From: Hyphomicrobiales bacterium | Lineage (GTDB): Bacteria; Pseudomonadota; Alphaproteobacteria; Rhizobiales; Beijerinckiaceae | Length of the DNA: 64,000 nucleotides | Direction of reading: 5' to 3' | Assembly (NCBI GenBank): GCA_004144595.1 | Contig: SEEM01000011.1 | Location: 25,508-89,507, forward strand | Shown here: positions 17,884-28,324 of the stretch, in pieces | Layout: the number at the start of each line of letters is the position of its first letter | Position numbering within the stretch: the stretch's first letter is position 1 | The notes under the pieces: model-generated | What the model was told of the DNA's origin: nothing | The model's database searches: none | What the model saw: only the letters and a program-made list of their open reading frames with translations | Position numbers and translations under genes: made by a program

Positions 17884-18372
17884 TCACTCCGCCGCTGCGC
17901 CTTCCGGCGCCGCTTCCTGGCAGGTATCGACCCATTCGGCCCGTGTCAGCGCGGCCATGCGCTGCGGTGGGATACGCAGCGCGCTATGGGTCGAGCCCGC
18001 CGCCGGCACGACGATGTCGAAGGCCTTCAGCGAGATGTCGCAATAGACCTTGAGCGGGGTGGCCAGCCCGAAAGGGCAGACGCCGCCGACCGGATGGCCG
18101 GTCAGGGCCTCGACCTCTTCCTGGCCGAGCATGCGCGGCTTGCCGCCGAGCGCCGCCTTGGCCTTCCGGTTGTCGAGCCTCGCATCGCCGCGCGTGACCA
18201 CCAGCACCACCTCGTCCCCGATGCGCAGCGACAGGGTCTTGGCGATCTGGCCGGGCTCGACGCCGTGGGCTACCGCGGCGAGCGGCACCGTGGCGCTGCT
18301 CTCGGGCGTCACGATGACGGCGATGTCGGGGGCGTGCCCGGCGAAGAAGGCGCGGACGGATTCGAGGCTCAT
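17884..18372 (-). CDS. YbaK/EbsC aminoacyl-tRNA deacylase domain protein
   Basis: 162 aa, a stand-alone INS-like editing domain. Visible: ESVRAFFAGHAP, SSATVPLAAVAHGVEPGQIAKTL, the conserved Lys region NRKAKAALGGKPRML, and HPVGGVCPFGL, the GxxxP-type loop of the YbaK/ProX family. These proteins hydrolyse Cys-tRNA(Pro), Ala-tRNA(Pro) or related mischarged tRNAs in the cytoplasm. It overlaps the 92-residue membrane protein by 4 bp. Assignment to YbaK versus ProXp-ala or other subtypes is not possible by eye. Confidence 0.85.
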   Translation of the reverse strand: MSLESVRAFFAGHAPDIAVIVTPESSATVPLAAVAHGVEPGQIAKTLSLRIGDEVVLVVTRGDARLDNRKAKAALGGKPRMLGQEEVEALTGHPVGGVCPFGLATPLKVYCDISLKAFDIVVPAAGSTHSALRIPPQRMAALTRAEWVDTCQEAAPEGAAAE

Positions 18373-18647
18373 CGGGCAATTCGCGAGGTCAGCCACAGGA
18401 TCAGCAGGCTGGCGATCGCCGGCACGCCGAAGACGAGGAGGAAGATCGGCGCCTCCTCCATCACGGTATAGCCGGCCCTGACGACGCCGATCCCGAGATT
18501 GATCAGCGCACCGGCGAACCAGAGCGGCAGAAAGAGCTTCACCGCGAAGGGGATCGGCCTCCCGGCGGAAATCGAGAGGCGCGGCGCCAGGACGAGCAGG
18601 ATGCCGAGCAGGGCGAAGCCGATGCCGATGACCTTGATGGTATGCAT
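18369..18647 (-). CDS. Small membrane protein, unknown function
   Basis: 92 aa with three hydrophobic helices (IGIGFALLGILLVLAP; PLWFAGALINLGIGVV; IFLLVFGVPAIASLLILWL). I do not recognise the family. Its TGA overlaps the ybaK ATG, and it begins 3 bp after the ltrA-like gene ends, so ltrA, this gene and ybaK form one transcript. A role with LtrA in the inner membrane is possible but unsupported. Confidence 0.7.
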   Translation of the reverse strand: MHTIKVIGIGFALLGILLVLAPRLSISAGRPIPFAVKLFLPLWFAGALINLGIGVVRAGYTVMEEAPIFLLVFGVPAIASLLILWLTSRIAR

Positions 18648-18650
18648 GGG

Positions 18651-19829
18651 TCAGGCCTCCTTGGCCCGTAGCGAGACCGCCTCCCAGGCGGCGACCAGGA
18701 TCAGGATCGCGGTTGCCGCCAGGCTGAAACCAAGCGGCGGCAGCACCGTCCAGGCGGGCGTGAGCACCGCAAGCAGGCCGAGCCCGACCAAGTGGGAGAG
18801 CGGATACGAGCCGGCGGTGATGCGTTTGAACAGCAGATTGCCGAGCAGGTAGAAAGCCGGGCCGGCCAGGACGGCGATTGCCGTCTTCGCATCGGTATGG
18901 CCGCCGGGATGGGCGATCACCAGCTCGTCGCCGACCGCGACGAGGATGATGCCGGCGATCAGCAGGACATGGAGATAGGTATAGGCGATCCGCGCGATCC
19001 GGCCGGGATCGTCGGACCGGGCGATATGGTGGCTCGCCCGCTCGGCGCCGATATGGAAGTAGATCCACCACATCGCGATCGAGCTGAGGAATGCGTTCAG
19101 GAAAGCCGCGAGATTGGCGGCCGTGACCGGTAGCTTGGCGGCAGTCGCTCCTGTCATGAGAACGGACTCACCCAGCGCGATGATGACGAAGAGGGCGCAG
19201 CGCTCGGCGAGATGCGCGCCTTCGACATTCCAGTCGCTCGTGAGCGAGTGGCCGAGGCGCAGAACCCGAAACCCGACGGCCGGGCCGACATACTCGATGC
19301 CGAGCGCGATCAGCCAGAGCCCGAAGCGCAGGGCGCCTTCGCACAATCCGCCGGCGATCCAGAACACGCCCGAGCAAGCGAGCCAGATCGTGATGCGCTG
19401 GAAGTTACGGTGATTGGCGGGCGAGGCGCCCTTGAGGCTCACCATCGTGAAGATCGAGCGGACGAGCTGTGCCGCGACATAGGCGCCGGCGAAGCCGAGA
19501 CCGGCCGAGCCGAAGGCCTCCGGCAAGGCGCAGGACATCACGAGACCAAGGAACATCAGGACGAAGAGCAGGATGCGGACCGGAGGCCGCTCGGGATCGA
19601 GCCAGTTCGTCACCCAGCTAGTATAGATCCAGATCCACCAGACGGCGCCGAGCAGGAAGGCGGCCTGGGCCACGCCGAGCGGGCTGAAATGCTCGAGCAG
19701 GGTGTGCGATATCTGTGTGATCGCGAAGACAAAGACCAGGTCGAAGAACAGCTCGACGTAGGAGACTCTCGCGTGCTGGTGTTCGACGCGCTCCCTGAGG
19801 AGCGTGCCGGGTTTTCGAACTTTGGCCAT
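18651..19829 (-). CDS. Low temperature requirement A (LtrA) family membrane protein
   Basis: 392 aa with about ten helices. The family signature is at the N-terminus: [21 protein letters not shown], then [16 protein letters not shown], and [16 protein letters not shown] in the middle. LtrA was named from Listeria growth at low temperature; biochemical function is unknown. The start MAKVRKPG at 19829 has GGGG 5 nt upstream. Located 74 bp behind purH on the same strand. Its relation to purine synthesis is probably only positional. Confidence 0.88.
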   Translation of the reverse strand: MAKVRKPGTLLRERVEHQHARVSYVELFFDLVFVFAITQISHTLLEHFSPLGVAQAAFLLGAVWWIWIYTSWVTNWLDPERPPVRILLFVLMFLGLVMSCALPEAFGSAGLGFAGAYVAAQLVRSIFTMVSLKGASPANHRNFQRITIWLACSGVFWIAGGLCEGALRFGLWLIALGIEYVGPAVGFRVLRLGHSLTSDWNVEGAHLAERCALFVIIALGESVLMTGATAAKLPVTAANLAAFLNAFLSSIAMWWIYFHIGAERASHHIARSDDPGRIARIAYTYLHVLLIAGIILVAVGDELVIAHPGGHTDAKTAIAVLAGPAFYLLGNLLFKRITAGSYPLSHLVGLGLLAVLTPAWTVLPPLGFSLAATAILILVAAWEAVSLRAKEA

Positions 19830-19902
19830 GCGAACCCCTGTCCCCGCCGGGCGCTTTCGCGCGCGGCCCGTCAGCAAGGGTGTCCCGCGGCCCGTGCCGC
19901 CG

Positions 19903-21495
19903 TCAATGGCGGAAGTGGCGGTGTCCGGTGAAGACCATGGCGAGGCCGGCCTCGTCGGCGGCCTTGATCACCTCGTCGTCACGCATCGAGCCGCCGGGCT
20001 GGATCACCGCGGTGGCGCCGGCCTCGGCTGCGGCGAGCAGGCCGTCGGCAAACGGGAAGAAGGCGTCGGACGCGACGACGGAGCCCTTGGCGAGGCTTTC
20101 GGCGACACCTGCAGCCTTCGCGGCCTCGGCGGCCTTCCAGGCGGCGATGCGCGAGGAATCGACGCGGCTCATCTGGCCGGCGCCGATGCCGACGGTGGCG
20201 AGGTCCTTGGCATAGACGATGGCGTTCGACTTGACATGCTTGGCGACGCGGAAGGCGAAGCGCAGATCGGCAAGCTCGCGCTCGCTCGGCCGGCGTTTCG
20301 TCACGACCTTCAGCTCCATGTCGTCGACGACGGCGTTGTCGCGCGACTGGGCGAGAAAGCCGCCGGAGACGGTGCGCAGCGACAGGCCGGGCGAGCGGAC
20401 ATCGGGCAGGCCGCCGGTGAGCAGCAGGCGCAGGTTCTTCTTGGCGGCGATCAGCGCGATCGCCTCCTCGTCGGCATCGGGCGCGATGATGACCTCGGTG
20501 AAAACCTCGACGATCTTCTTCGCGGCGGCCGCGTCGAGCTTGCGGTTCAGGGCGACGATGCCGCCGAAGGCCGAGACCGGGTCGCAGGCGAGAGCGCGCT
20601 CATAAGCTTCGAGCAGCGACCCCCCGGCGGCGACGCCGCAAGGGTTGGCGTGCTTGACGATGACGCATGCGGCCGAGGTTTCGGGACCGAACTCGGCGAC
20701 GCATTCGAAGGCGGCGTCGGTGTCGTTTATGTTGTTGTATGAGAGCTGCTTGCCCTGGACCTGGCGTGCGGTCGAGACCCCTGGGCGGTTCTCCGGCGTG
20801 CGGTAGAAGGCGGCCCATTGATGCGGGTTCTCGCCATAGCGCATCGTTTCGGCCAGCGCGCCGCCCAGAGCACGGAAATGCGGGGCGGTATCGCCGAGCT
20901 CGCCAGCAAACCAGTTCGAGATCGCCGCGTCATAGGCTGCGGTGCGGGCATAGGCCTTCTGGGCGAGCTTGCGGCGCAGCGTCAGCGTCGTCGCGCCCTT
21001 CTGGGCCTCGAGATCGGCGAGGACTGAGGGGTAATCGGCCGGCTCGACGACGACAGCGACGTCGTGATGGTTCTTGGCGGCGGCGCGGATCATGGCGGGG
21101 CCGCCGATATCGATGTTCTCGATGCAGTCGTCATAGGCCTTGCCCGCCGCGACGGTCGCCTCGAACGGGTAGAGATTGACGACGAGCAGGTCGATCGGCT
21201 GGATGCCGTGGCCGAGCATCGATGCCTGGTGCTCGGGATGCGAGCGGATGGCGAGCAGGCCGCCATGCACCTTCGGATGCAGGGTCTTGACCCGACCGTC
21301 CATCATCTCGGGGAAACCGGTGAGATCGGAGACGTCCGAGACCGGCAGGCCGGCGTCGGCGATAGCCTTTGCGGTGCCGCCGGTCGAGACCAGCGCGATG
21401 CCGAGCTTGTGGAGGGCGCGCGCGAAGTCGATCAGCCCCGTCTTGTCGGAAACGGAAAGGAGCGCGCGTTCGACGCGGCGAAGCTCATTCGGCAT
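19903..21495 (-). CDS. purH: Bifunctional AICAR transformylase/IMP cyclohydrolase
   Basis: 530 aa, typical length. The N-terminal MGS-like cyclohydrolase domain (about 1-195) begins [19 protein letters not shown] and contains STGGTAKAI and [13 protein letters not shown]. The C-terminal AICAR transformylase has [22 protein letters not shown], the folate/AICAR-binding region [10 protein letters not shown], and ends [11 protein letters not shown]...[14 protein letters not shown]. It performs the last two steps of de novo IMP synthesis in the cytoplasm. Chosen start 21495 ([12 protein letters not shown]). Downstream of rsmB and the heparinase-like gene, an arrangement common in alphaproteobacteria. 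Confidence 0.96.
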   Translation of the reverse strand: MPNELRRVERALLSVSDKTGLIDFARALHKLGIALVSTGGTAKAIADAGLPVSDVSDLTGFPEMMDGRVKTLHPKVHGGLLAIRSHPEHQASMLGHGIQPIDLLVVNLYPFEATVAAGKAYDDCIENIDIGGPAMIRAAAKNHHDVAVVVEPADYPSVLADLEAQKGATTLTLRRKLAQKAYARTAAYDAAISNWFAGELGDTAPHFRALGGALAETMRYGENPHQWAAFYRTPENRPGVSTARQVQGKQLSYNNINDTDAAFECVAEFGPETSAACVIVKHANPCGVAAGGSLLEAYERALACDPVSAFGGIVALNRKLDAAAAKKIVEVFTEVIIAPDADEEAIALIAAKKNLRLLLTGGLPDVRSPGLSLRTVSGGFLAQSRDNAVVDDMELKVVTKRRPSERELADLRFAFRVAKHVKSNAIVYAKDLATVGIGAGQMSRVDSSRIAAWKAAEAAKAAGVAESLAKGSVVASDAFFPFADGLLAAAEAGATAVIQPGGSMRDDEVIKAADEAGLAMVFTGHRHFRH

Positions 21496-21596
21496 CGGGA
21501 TCAGTCCGGCTTTGAATTGCGGGAAGGCAGTTTCGGCAGACGCGCGCGGGCTATCATGCTGCGCTGCAAAAGGCAAAAGCCGTCGTCGCAGAACCG

Positions 21597-23342
21597 TCAC
21601 GCGCCGGGTTTGGGTGCCCCGGCCTCGCGCTCGGCGATCGCGGCAGCGACCGTCTTGCCGGCGCGGGGATTGGCGGCGCTGATCCGCGAGAGGCGCCAAG
21701 TGACGCGCGGCGTCGCGATCGCGTCGAAGGCGACGACGAGTTGCTCCGTGCGGCGCCTGCCGTCGGAGGAGGCGAGGAAGATGCTTTCCTCGATGGCGAT
21801 GGTCGCGCCGCCCGCCTCGAAACTCCAGACCTCGCCGGAGGCGAGCGCGAGCAGCGCGCCGCTGCCGTTGCGAACGAGGCTCGCGCGGATATTCGGGTGC
21901 AGGTGGAACCGCAGGGCTGCCGAGAGCGCGGTGCGCGCACCGGCGAGAGCCACCTCGTCCTCGCCAGCCAACGCGGCGCCGTCCTTGGCGAGCAGGAGGC
22001 GGCGCGTATGGGTCGCGCCGAGGCTGCGCCGATAGCCGTCATGGCTTGCAACCCATTCGGCGCCGTCCGTACTGTCCTGGCGGGCGACGCGGACGTCGCG
22101 GGGGCCGGAGACGACGCGCATCTCGCCGAGCACCTTGCCGAAATTCGCACTCGAGCGATCGTCGAGGACCAGCGTCGAATGGGCGGCGGTGCTGCGCGCG
22201 GCAAGCTTCAGTTCCGGCGGCCCGAAGCGGCTGGCGCCGCAATTGACGATGATGCGTTGCGCGCCGCTGGAGAATTCGAAGGCGAGGCAGCCGGCATGCG
22301 CCTCGACCGAATAGGCCCCACGCGGCGGTGCGCCGGCATCGGTCACCACGATGCTGCGTTCGGCCGAAAGGCGGCTATAGCCGGAATAGGCGGCGTGCTC
22401 GGTCGGTCGGCCGCGAGCGTCGTCATAGGCCGCCAGGGTCGCCATCAGGTCGGGCGGTGTCGTGCCCATGCCGTTGAACAGGGCGAGCGCCCCGTCGCCA
22501 TGCCGGAACAGGCGCAAGTGCGGCATCATCCGCTCGATTGCGGTCAACACCCCGCGCGGCGGCTCGATACCGCGGGCGGCGAAGGTTTCGCGCAGTGGCA
22601 GGAGATCGAGCAGGAATTCGATCAGCAGGCGCGGATTGCGCGAGAGATGGCCGCCATCGGGCAGGATCTGCTCGTCGATTTCCGCGGAGAGGAGGGTCTC
22701 GATCCGGCGGCGGCGACCATCCTGGCCATCGAGGCAGATCGCGGCGAAGGCGATGGCGATCAGGCCGTTCAACCGGTCGGAGCCTTCGACGGCGCCGGCC
22801 AATCCCAGGCTGACACGATCGGTGAGGCGCGAGACATGGCGCAGATAGCGCTCGTAAAAGGCGTGGTCGGCGCCTTCGAGCAGCAGCGGGGAGTGCGAGA
22901 GGAAGGAGATCAGCCGGCGCGCCGCCACTGCAGGGCGTCGGGCGATCTCGTGGCGGTCGCGGCGCCGGGCGATGAAATCCTCGACCAGGCTGCGGGCATT
23001 GGCGCGGGCGATGGCGGTGTCGGCGGCGCGCATGTGGCGCAGCCAGCCGAAGCCATAGAGCCCTTCGGCCCAGGCGTCGCTCGGCGGCGTGGCGTCAAAG
23101 GGCGATTCGCCGTGGCTGCGCAAGGTCCGCCCGGCAAAGGCATAATAGCCCGCGTAGAAATCGCTGGCCGTCGTCGGGTCGGCCGTGCGCAGGTCGTGCG
23201 GCGCGAAGAGCAGGCGGGTGGCGTTGCTGCGGCCGAACGGCCAGAGCCTGCGGGTGGCGCCGACCAACTGGCCACGGGTTCGCCGCGCCGCACGTCCGAT
23301 CGCGGCCTGGGCCAACCCCCGTCGCTCAGCCCACCCGCTCAA
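21597..23342 (-). CDS. Heparinase II/III-like family protein
   Basis: 581 aa. The N-terminal half (about 40-310) is an alpha/alpha toroid with [22 protein letters not shown] text (FLSHSPLLL) and [15 protein letters not shown]. The C-terminal beta-sandwich (about 330-580) has the heparinase II/III signature [16 protein letters not shown] and [15 protein letters not shown]. Such genes commonly sit beside purH and rsmB in alphaproteobacteria. The substrate is unlikely to be heparin; cell-envelope polysaccharide is more plausible (inference). The apparent start is a TTG at 23342 with weak site support, so the N-terminus may be longer. Confidence 0.85.
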   Translation of the reverse strand: MSGWAERRGLAQAAIGRAARRTRGQLVGATRRLWPFGRSNATRLLFAPHDLRTADPTTASDFYAGYYAFAGRTLRSHGESPFDATPPSDAWAEGLYGFGWLRHMRAADTAIARANARSLVEDFIARRRDRHEIARRPAVAARRLISFLSHSPLLLEGADHAFYERYLRHVSRLTDRVSLGLAGAVEGSDRLNGLIAIAFAAICLDGQDGRRRRIETLLSAEIDEQILPDGGHLSRNPRLLIEFLLDLLPLRETFAARGIEPPRGVLTAIERMMPHLRLFRHGDGALALFNGMGTTPPDLMATLAAYDDARGRPTEHAAYSGYSRLSAERSIVVTDAGAPPRGAYSVEAHAGCLAFEFSSGAQRIIVNCGASRFGPPELKLAARSTAAHSTLVLDDRSSANFGKVLGEMRVVSGPRDVRVARQDSTDGAEWVASHDGYRRSLGATHTRRLLLAKDGAALAGEDEVALAGARTALSAALRFHLHPNIRASLVRNGSGALLALASGEVWSFEAGGATIAIEESIFLASSDGRRRTEQLVVAFDAIATPRVTWRLSRISAANPRAGKTVAAAIAEREAGAPKPGA

Positions 23343-23399
23343 ATACCCCGTCAGCTCCGTGTCCGGGCGCGGCGGCGTGCCGCGCGAATCCCGGTTCCG

Positions 23400-24764
23400 T
23401 CATAGCCTGATCAGGCGGGTTGCGTAAAATCCCGCCCATCCCGAAAGACGGGGCGTTTCGCCCTGCAACTGGTGCGGCAGGGTCCGAATATCGCCGTTCG
23501 CGTCGATCGCATCGGTCAAACCCCCGATTTCATCGGGGCGAACGGGAGCGCGACGAAACTGGGGATTGCGGGCGAGAAAAGCGGCGGTCTGCTCCTCGCC
23601 TTCCTGCGGTTCGAGCGAGCAGGTGCAGTAGACGAGGCGCCCCCCCGGCTTCGTCAACGCAGCGGCGGCATCGAACAGGCGCGCTTGCAGGGCGGCGAGG
23701 CGGTCGCGATCCTCTGGAAACTTGGTCCAGGCGACGTCGGGATGGCGGCGGATCGTGCCGGTCGCGCTGCAGGGAGCATCGAGCAGCACGGCATCGAAGG
23801 GCTCGGCCTTCCAGTTCGTGGCGTCGCCGGTCACCACCTCGGCGGTGAGGCTGAGCCGGGCGAGATTGGCCTTGAGGCGGCGCAGGCGTGGGCCTGAGCG
23901 ATCGAGCGCGGTGACATTGGCGCCGGCGGCGGCGATCTGGGCGGTCTTGCCGCCGGGTGCGGCGCAGAGATCGGCGATGCGCTCGCCGGGCTGTGGAGCC
24001 AGCAGCTTCACCGGCAGGGTGGCGGCGGCGTCCTGCACCCACCATTCGCCTTCGTCGAAGCCGGGCAGGCCGGCGATGGCCTGGCGTTCGCGCAGACGCA
24101 CGGAGCCGTTCGGCAGGGCGATGCCGTCGAGCTTCTCCGCCCAGCCGGCGGGATCGGCCTTGACGGTGAGGTCGAGCGGCGGCTCCTCGCGATGGCTCTG
24201 CGCGATCGCGGCCGCGGTATCCTCGCCATAGGTCGTGCACCAGCTTTCGACCAGCCAGTCGGGCGTATCTCCGAAGACTTCAGCCTGTGCTTCCGCGAGC
24301 ACCGCGTCGCGCTCGCGGGCGAGGCGTCGCAGCACGGCATTGCCGAGCGCGGCATAGCGGGCCGAACGCAGGTCCTCGTGCAGGTGGCGGATGGCGATAT
24401 CGACGGCGGCATGGTCGGGAACGTCAAGGAAGAGGATCTGGGCGGCGGCGGCCGTCACGATCGGCTCGAACGGGCCGGATTTGCGCGGGCTGCCACGGTC
24501 CAGGCGCGCGTCGATCGCCTGCTGGATCGTGCCGAGGCGCCGGAAAGCCGTCACGACGATGGCGCGGGCGAGGCTCGCATCGGCGGCATCGAGCCCGGAT
24601 TCCGGGAGCATCCGCTCCAATGTCTCGTCGAGCGCGACGCGGGCGCGCAGGACCTCGTCGATGACGGCAGCCGCGAGCCGGCGGGCCGGCAGGCCGGGCG
24701 CGTCATCGAGCTTGGGCATAGCCTCCGGCGGGGGCGGGCGGTGCGATGAGGATTGGTCCGCCAT
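23400..24764 (-). CDS. rsmB: 16S rRNA m5C methyltransferase, RsmB/NOL1 family
   Basis: 454 aa. N-terminal NusB-like helical domain (about 30-165), then a class I SAM-dependent fold. SAM motif DLCAAPGGKTAQIA, acidic ALDRSG, and the two catalytic Cys motifs of RNA m5C methyltransferases: LLDAPCSATGT (motif IV) and VYCTCSLEPQEGE (motif VI). By analogy with E. coli RsmB it should methylate C967 of 16S rRNA. The ATG lies 1 nt past the htpX stop, so the two are coupled. Confidence 0.92.
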   Translation of the reverse strand: MADQSSSHRPPPPEAMPKLDDAPGLPARRLAAAVIDEVLRARVALDETLERMLPESGLDAADASLARAIVVTAFRRLGTIQQAIDARLDRGSPRKSGPFEPIVTAAAAQILFLDVPDHAAVDIAIRHLHEDLRSARYAALGNAVLRRLARERDAVLAEAQAEVFGDTPDWLVESWCTTYGEDTAAAIAQSHREEPPLDLTVKADPAGWAEKLDGIALPNGSVRLRERQAIAGLPGFDEGEWWVQDAAATLPVKLLAPQPGERIADLCAAPGGKTAQIAAAGANVTALDRSGPRLRRLKANLARLSLTAEVVTGDATNWKAEPFDAVLLDAPCSATGTIRRHPDVAWTKFPEDRDRLAALQARLFDAAAALTKPGGRLVYCTCSLEPQEGEEQTAAFLARNPQFRRAPVRPDEIGGLTDAIDANGDIRTLPHQLQGETPRLSGWAGFYATRLIRL

Positions 24765-24765
24765 C

Positions 24766-25695
24766 TCAGCCCCACGGACCCGGCTGGCGCGGGGCATTGC
24801 CCCACGGGTTATTGTCGGCCTGAGCGGTGAAGCCGGCGCCCGAGGCGCCTCGGCCGATGCCGAGCGTACGCGCCTGCTCCATCAGTGCGGCGATGCGATT
24901 GCCGGTGTCGGGATGTGTCGAGAACAGATTATCCATGCCGCCGCCGGTCAGGGGATTGATGATGAACATGTGCGCCGTAGCAGGCTTGGCCTCCGCTGTC
25001 TCGCTGGGGATGTGCTGAACGCCTGCCGCTATCTTGGCGAGCGCATCCGCCAGCCAGACCGGATTGCCGCAGATCTGGCCGCCGAGCTTGTCGGCCTCGT
25101 ATTCGCGCGAGCGCGAGATCGCCATCTGGATCAGGGCCGCGGCCATCGGCGCGAGGATCGAGAGCAGGATCTGCACGATGAAGTTCGGCCGGTTGTCGCG
25201 CGAACCGAAGAACATGCCGAAGGTGACGAGCGAGGAGATCGCGCCGGCGAAGGTCGCGGTGATCGTCATCGTCAGCGTGTCGTGATTCTTGATATGCGCA
25301 AGCTCGTGCGCCATCACGCCGGCCAGTTCCTCATAAGTCAGCGTGCGCAGGATGCCGGTCGTTGCCGCCACGGCCGCGTTCTGCGGATTGCGCCCGGTGG
25401 CGAAGGCGTTGGGCTGGTCCTCCTGGATCAGGTAGACGCGCGGCATCGGCATGTTCGCGCGGGCCGCGAGATCGCGCACCATCCCGTAGAGCTCGGGCGC
25501 GGTCGCAGCGTCGACCTCCTGGGCGTTATGGGCGGCAAGCGCCAGGCGATCGGAATTCCAGTAGCTGAAGAGGTTGGTCACGATGGCGAAACCGAGCGCC
25601 ATCAGCATGCCGCCCCCGCCGCCGAGCAGATAGCCGACCGCGCCGAAGAGCGCCGTCAGGCCCGCCATCAACATGCCGGTGCGAACGTAATTCAT
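24766..25695 (-). CDS. htpX: Zinc metalloprotease HtpX
   Basis: 309 aa M48 membrane protease. Two N-terminal helices (about 5-45), zinc motif H130-E131-LA-H134 in [14 protein letters not shown], further helices at about 145-195, and the third-ligand Glu region [10 protein letters not shown]. It degrades damaged inner-membrane proteins alongside FtsH. AGAGG lies 5 nt before ATG 25695, which begins [10 protein letters not shown]. First gene of the minus-strand run htpX-rsmB-heparinase-purH. The C-terminus is short and Gly/Pro-rich. Confidence 0.95.
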   Translation of the reverse strand: MNYVRTGMLMAGLTALFGAVGYLLGGGGGMLMALGFAIVTNLFSYWNSDRLALAAHNAQEVDAATAPELYGMVRDLAARANMPMPRVYLIQEDQPNAFATGRNPQNAAVAATTGILRTLTYEELAGVMAHELAHIKNHDTLTMTITATFAGAISSLVTFGMFFGSRDNRPNFIVQILLSILAPMAAALIQMAISRSREYEADKLGGQICGNPVWLADALAKIAAGVQHIPSETAEAKPATAHMFIINPLTGGGMDNLFSTHPDTGNRIAALMEQARTLGIGRGASGAGFTAQADNNPWGNAPRQPGPWG

Positions 25696-25811
25696 CGAAA
25701 CCTCTTTTTGGGCGCCTGTCGGCGCGCACCCTCGCATCTGCGAGCATCGTGCCCTATGTGGTGAGGGCAATCCCGATCCTGCAAGAGAATCCTGCAAGGA
25801 AACGCGTCGAA

Positions 25812-26033
25812 ATGCCCGAAAAGACCGATCAGGACAGGCCTGCGGCGGCTCCGGAGGCCAAGGTGCTGTCCCCCGCCGCAGAACGCGCGCTGGCGGAAGC
25901 GGCCGCGCGCCGGGCTGCGATCGACGCCCATGCCACCGAGGTCGCCAGGCAGCGCGAGGTCAACGGCCGCGGCGGCCTGGAGCCGGTGCGCTACGACGAC
26001 TGGGAAGTGAAGGGCATCGCCAGCGACTTCTGA
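25812..26033 (+). CDS. DUF1674 protein, SdhAF4-like succinate dehydrogenase assembly factor
   Basis: 73 aa. The Ala/Arg-rich N-terminal half is disordered-looking; the C-terminal block [20 protein letters not shown] is the DUF1674/SDHAF4 signature (RYGDWE..G..SDF in homologues). SDHAF4 binds flavinylated SdhA and aids its joining to SdhB. AAGGAAA precedes ATG 25812 by about 10 nt. Divergent from htpX and 13.8 kb from sdhCDAB, so it is not operonic with its presumed client. Confidence 0.82.
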   Translation: MPEKTDQDRPAAAPEAKVLSPAAERALAEAAARRAAIDAHATEVARQREVNGRGGLEPVRYDDWEVKGIASDF

Positions 26034-26151
26034 AGCGCCCGCGTCCGGGCGATGACCCAACGCTGGTCAACCCGGCGCTGGTGTCGAAGCGGCGCAAGGG
26101 GCCGCCCGGCCTGCCGCTGACGCGTGCAGACCTCTGCCGCCCGACGGATTC

Positions 26152-26170
26152 GGCCGGCTAGAGGCCGGCC
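26152..26170. other. GC-rich hairpin downstream of the DUF1674 gene
   Basis: Perfect 7-bp arms GGCCGGC / GCCGGCC with a 5-nt loop, in the 189-bp gap between convergent genes. No T-run follows on either strand, so it is only a weak candidate terminator. Confidence 0.4.
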
Positions 26171-26222
26171 CCGTCTTCCGCGATGTCGGGAAGGTCGCCC
26201 GGCGCGTAGCTGGGCCGAGGTC

Positions 26223-26540
26223 TTACTTCTTGACGAAGAGGTCGAGCTTTCCGTGATGCTCGGCCAGGAGGTAGTAGAAGGTCAGGCGGGACTTGGTCTT
26301 GTCGGCCTTCATATGCTCGCAGATCGCCTTGACGGAACCGTCGAGATCGCCGGATTTCAGGCCGAGCTTCTTTTTCAGGAAGTTTTCGCGGACGCGATCG
26401 AGCTCGGCCGGATCGGAGCAGGCGACGTAACGGGTGTCGGGTTTGCTCATCACGAGAGCATAGGATTTCGACATGCCCGCAAAGGCCGCTTCGTTGAGCG
26501 GCTTCTTGGCGAACTTCTTCACGTCGGCGAGATGGTCCAT
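26223..26540 (-). CDS. DUF2853-like small protein
   Basis: 105 aa, Lys-rich, helical, without signal peptide or membrane segment. The pattern (short helical start, YALVMSKPDTRYVACSDPAELDRV, FLKKKLGL, CEHMKADKTKSRLTFYYLLAEHHGKL) resembles the DUF2853 family, whose function is unknown. A strong AGGAAGGGG site precedes the ATG. It stands alone, convergent with the DUF1674 gene; upstream lies a 241-bp gap with nothing recognised beyond promoters. Confidence 0.7.
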   Translation of the reverse strand: MDHLADVKKFAKKPLNEAAFAGMSKSYALVMSKPDTRYVACSDPAELDRVRENFLKKKLGLKSGDLDGSVKAICEHMKADKTKSRLTFYYLLAEHHGKLDLFVKK

Positions 26541-26781
26541 CTGGTAGCCCCTTCCTGACCCGCACGGGCGTACGGGTGGTTACGTGTCGCGGGGCGGAGG
26601 TTAACGCGGTTTTTCGCGACGGGCGAGGGGGCAACGCCCGCGACTTCCCGATTTTGGAACCTCCTCGCCCAATCTTTGGTCGAAGCCCGGAATGCGCGGT
26701 GCGGATGACGGGGCCGACACCGGCATGGGTTGAGTTAAGCCGGCGGCAGTGCTGCGATGCAGCATCTCCCGGAGACCTGCG

Positions 26782-27729
26782 ATGAAGCCGACGATCCTCA
26801 TGATGCCGCGCCTTGCCGATGATGCCATCGCGAGCCTGAAGCGGGACTACACGGTGATTGGGCCGGTCGATGGCGACGACGCGGCCTCGATCCCGGCCGA
26901 GGCGAGGGAAGCGCGTGCGATGGTGACCTATGGCGGGCGCCGCACCAGCGCAGAACTCATGGATGCGTTGCCGAAGCTAGAGCTGATCGCCTGCTACGGC
27001 ACGGGCATCGAAAGGGTCGATGCCGCGGCGGCCAAGGCGCGCGGGATCCAGCTCTGCAACGCTGCCGATGCCAACGCGCGCAGCGTCGCGGAATTCGCAG
27101 TCGGCCTTATGCTCAACTCAATGCGCGGCATCGGGCGCGGCGACCGCTTCGTGCGGGACGGCCTCTGGAGCGGCCGCGGGGGCGAGCCGGTGTCGAACAC
27201 GCCGGATCTCGCCGGCCGCAAGATCGGCATCTATGGGCTCGGCGCCATCGGCAGCCGGATCGCCAGCCGGGCCGCGGCCTTCGAGATGGAGGTCGGCTAT
27301 CACAGCCGCTCGCCCAAGCCGGAGCTGCCCTACCAGTTCCATGACAGCCTGCTCGGCCTGGCCAGTTGGGCCGACGTGCTCATGATCGCCGTCCGGGCCA
27401 GCAATGAGACGCGCCATGCGGTCGACGCTGCCGTGCTCGATGCGCTTGGGCGTGAGGGTCATGTCGTGAACATCTCGCGCGGCCTCGTCATCGACGAGGA
27501 GGCACTCTGCACGGCGCTGGAGCAGAAGCGGATCGCCGGCGCGGCGCTCGACGTCTTTGCCGAGGAGCCGCATGTGCCGGAGCGGCTGCGCAAGCTCGAG
27601 AACGTCGTGCTGACCCCGCATATCGCGGCGAGCTCGCAGGACGCCAAGAAGGCTCAATTGCGGACGCTCCTCGGCAATCTCGAAGCGTTCTTTGCGGGCC
27701 GTCCGATGCCTGCGGGCGTGCCCCTCTAG
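26782..27729 (+). CDS. D-isomer-specific 2-hydroxyacid dehydrogenase
   Basis: 315 aa. The NAD(P)-binding glycine motif GLGAIGSRIA is near residue 150. The catalytic Arg is in ISRGLVIDEEAL, the Glu in AALDVFAEEP and the His in LTPHIAAS, giving the family's Arg-Glu-His set. The substrate loop CYGTGIERVD is also conserved. It probably reduces glyoxylate/hydroxypyruvate or another 2-keto acid in the cytoplasm. GGAG 7 nt before ATG 26782 decides the start over an upstream ATG at 26749. Confidence 0.92.
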   Translation: MKPTILMMPRLADDAIASLKRDYTVIGPVDGDDAASIPAEAREARAMVTYGGRRTSAELMDALPKLELIACYGTGIERVDAAAAKARGIQLCNAADANARSVAEFAVGLMLNSMRGIGRGDRFVRDGLWSGRGGEPVSNTPDLAGRKIGIYGLGAIGSRIASRAAAFEMEVGYHSRSPKPELPYQFHDSLLGLASWADVLMIAVRASNETRHAVDAAVLDALGREGHVVNISRGLVIDEEALCTALEQKRIAGAALDVFAEEPHVPERLRKLENVVLTPHIAASSQDAKKAQLRTLLGNLEAFFAGRPMPAGVPL

Positions 27730-27800
27730 TCGTTCCGGCGCATGGTCGTCGGCGCGGAGCTGCGGTCGTTCAGGTGCACCGGCGGCTCCTTACTCGAAAA

Positions 27801-27819
27801 TGCCCTGAGGTTCAGGGCA
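27801..27819 (-). terminator. Intrinsic terminator including the L,D-transpeptidase stop codon
   Basis: On the minus strand TGCCCTGA-acc-TCAGGGCA followed by TTTT. The 8-bp perfect stem contains the TGA stop codon of the gene itself, so termination is placed right at the end of translation. Confidence 0.75.
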
Positions 27820-28324
27820 GGACGACGACCGGCGTGCCCATCCGAACGCGGGCATAGAGATCGATCACGTCCTGGTTGTGCATACGGAAGCAGCCATAGG
27901 AGGCGGCCGTGCCGACGGTGTTCGGCATATTGGTGCCGTGGATGGCGTATTGCCCGGTCGGCCCGAGCCCGATGACGCGCGCGCCCATCGGGTTGCGCGG
28001 CGAGCCGCCGGGAATCACGTCGGGCAGGCGCGGGTTGTCGCGCTTCACTTCGGTCGGCGGGCTCCAGGCCGGATCGACCTGCAATTCCTCGACATATTTG
28101 ACGCCGCGCCACTGCTTGCCGGCCTTGCCGACGGCAATGGTGTAGCGGATCGCTTCGCTGGGCGAGACGACATAGTAGAGCTTCCGCTCGCCGGTGCGGA
28201 TCACGATGGTGCCGGGGTCGAAGCGCCCGTCACGCAGGCCGACGATTTCGCGCGCCTGTGCCGGCAACGGGGCTGCGCCAGCGGCCGACAAGGCAAGGGT
28301 CGCAACTGCGATACGCCTGAACAT
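27812..28324 (-). CDS. L,D-transpeptidase, YkuD family
   Basis: 170 aa with a signal peptide (MFRRIAVATLALSAAGAAPLPAQA, cleavage after AQA). YkuD domain about 40-170 with the active-site block AIHGTN (H129) and SYGCFRMHNQD (C145, R147, N150). It makes 3-3 cross-links in peptidoglycan or attaches lipoprotein in the periplasm; close relatives with GGSPRNPMGARVIGL are very common in Hyphomicrobiales. GGGAG precedes ATG 28324. The stop codon is inside a terminator hairpin. Confidence 0.93.
   Translation of the reverse strand: MFRRIAVATLALSAAGAAPLPAQAREIVGLRDGRFDPGTIVIRTGERKLYYVVSPSEAIRYTIAVGKAGKQWRGVKYVEELQVDPAWSPPTEVKRDNPRLPDVIPGGSPRNPMGARVIGLGPTGQYAIHGTNMPNTVGTAASYGCFRMHNQDVIDLYARVRMGTPVVVLP

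Noticed and set aside
26034..26160. Open frame after the DUF1674 gene reading [20 protein letters not shown]...
   Set aside because: Looks peptide-like but has no ATG/GTG start with a site and no known family; may be a relic.
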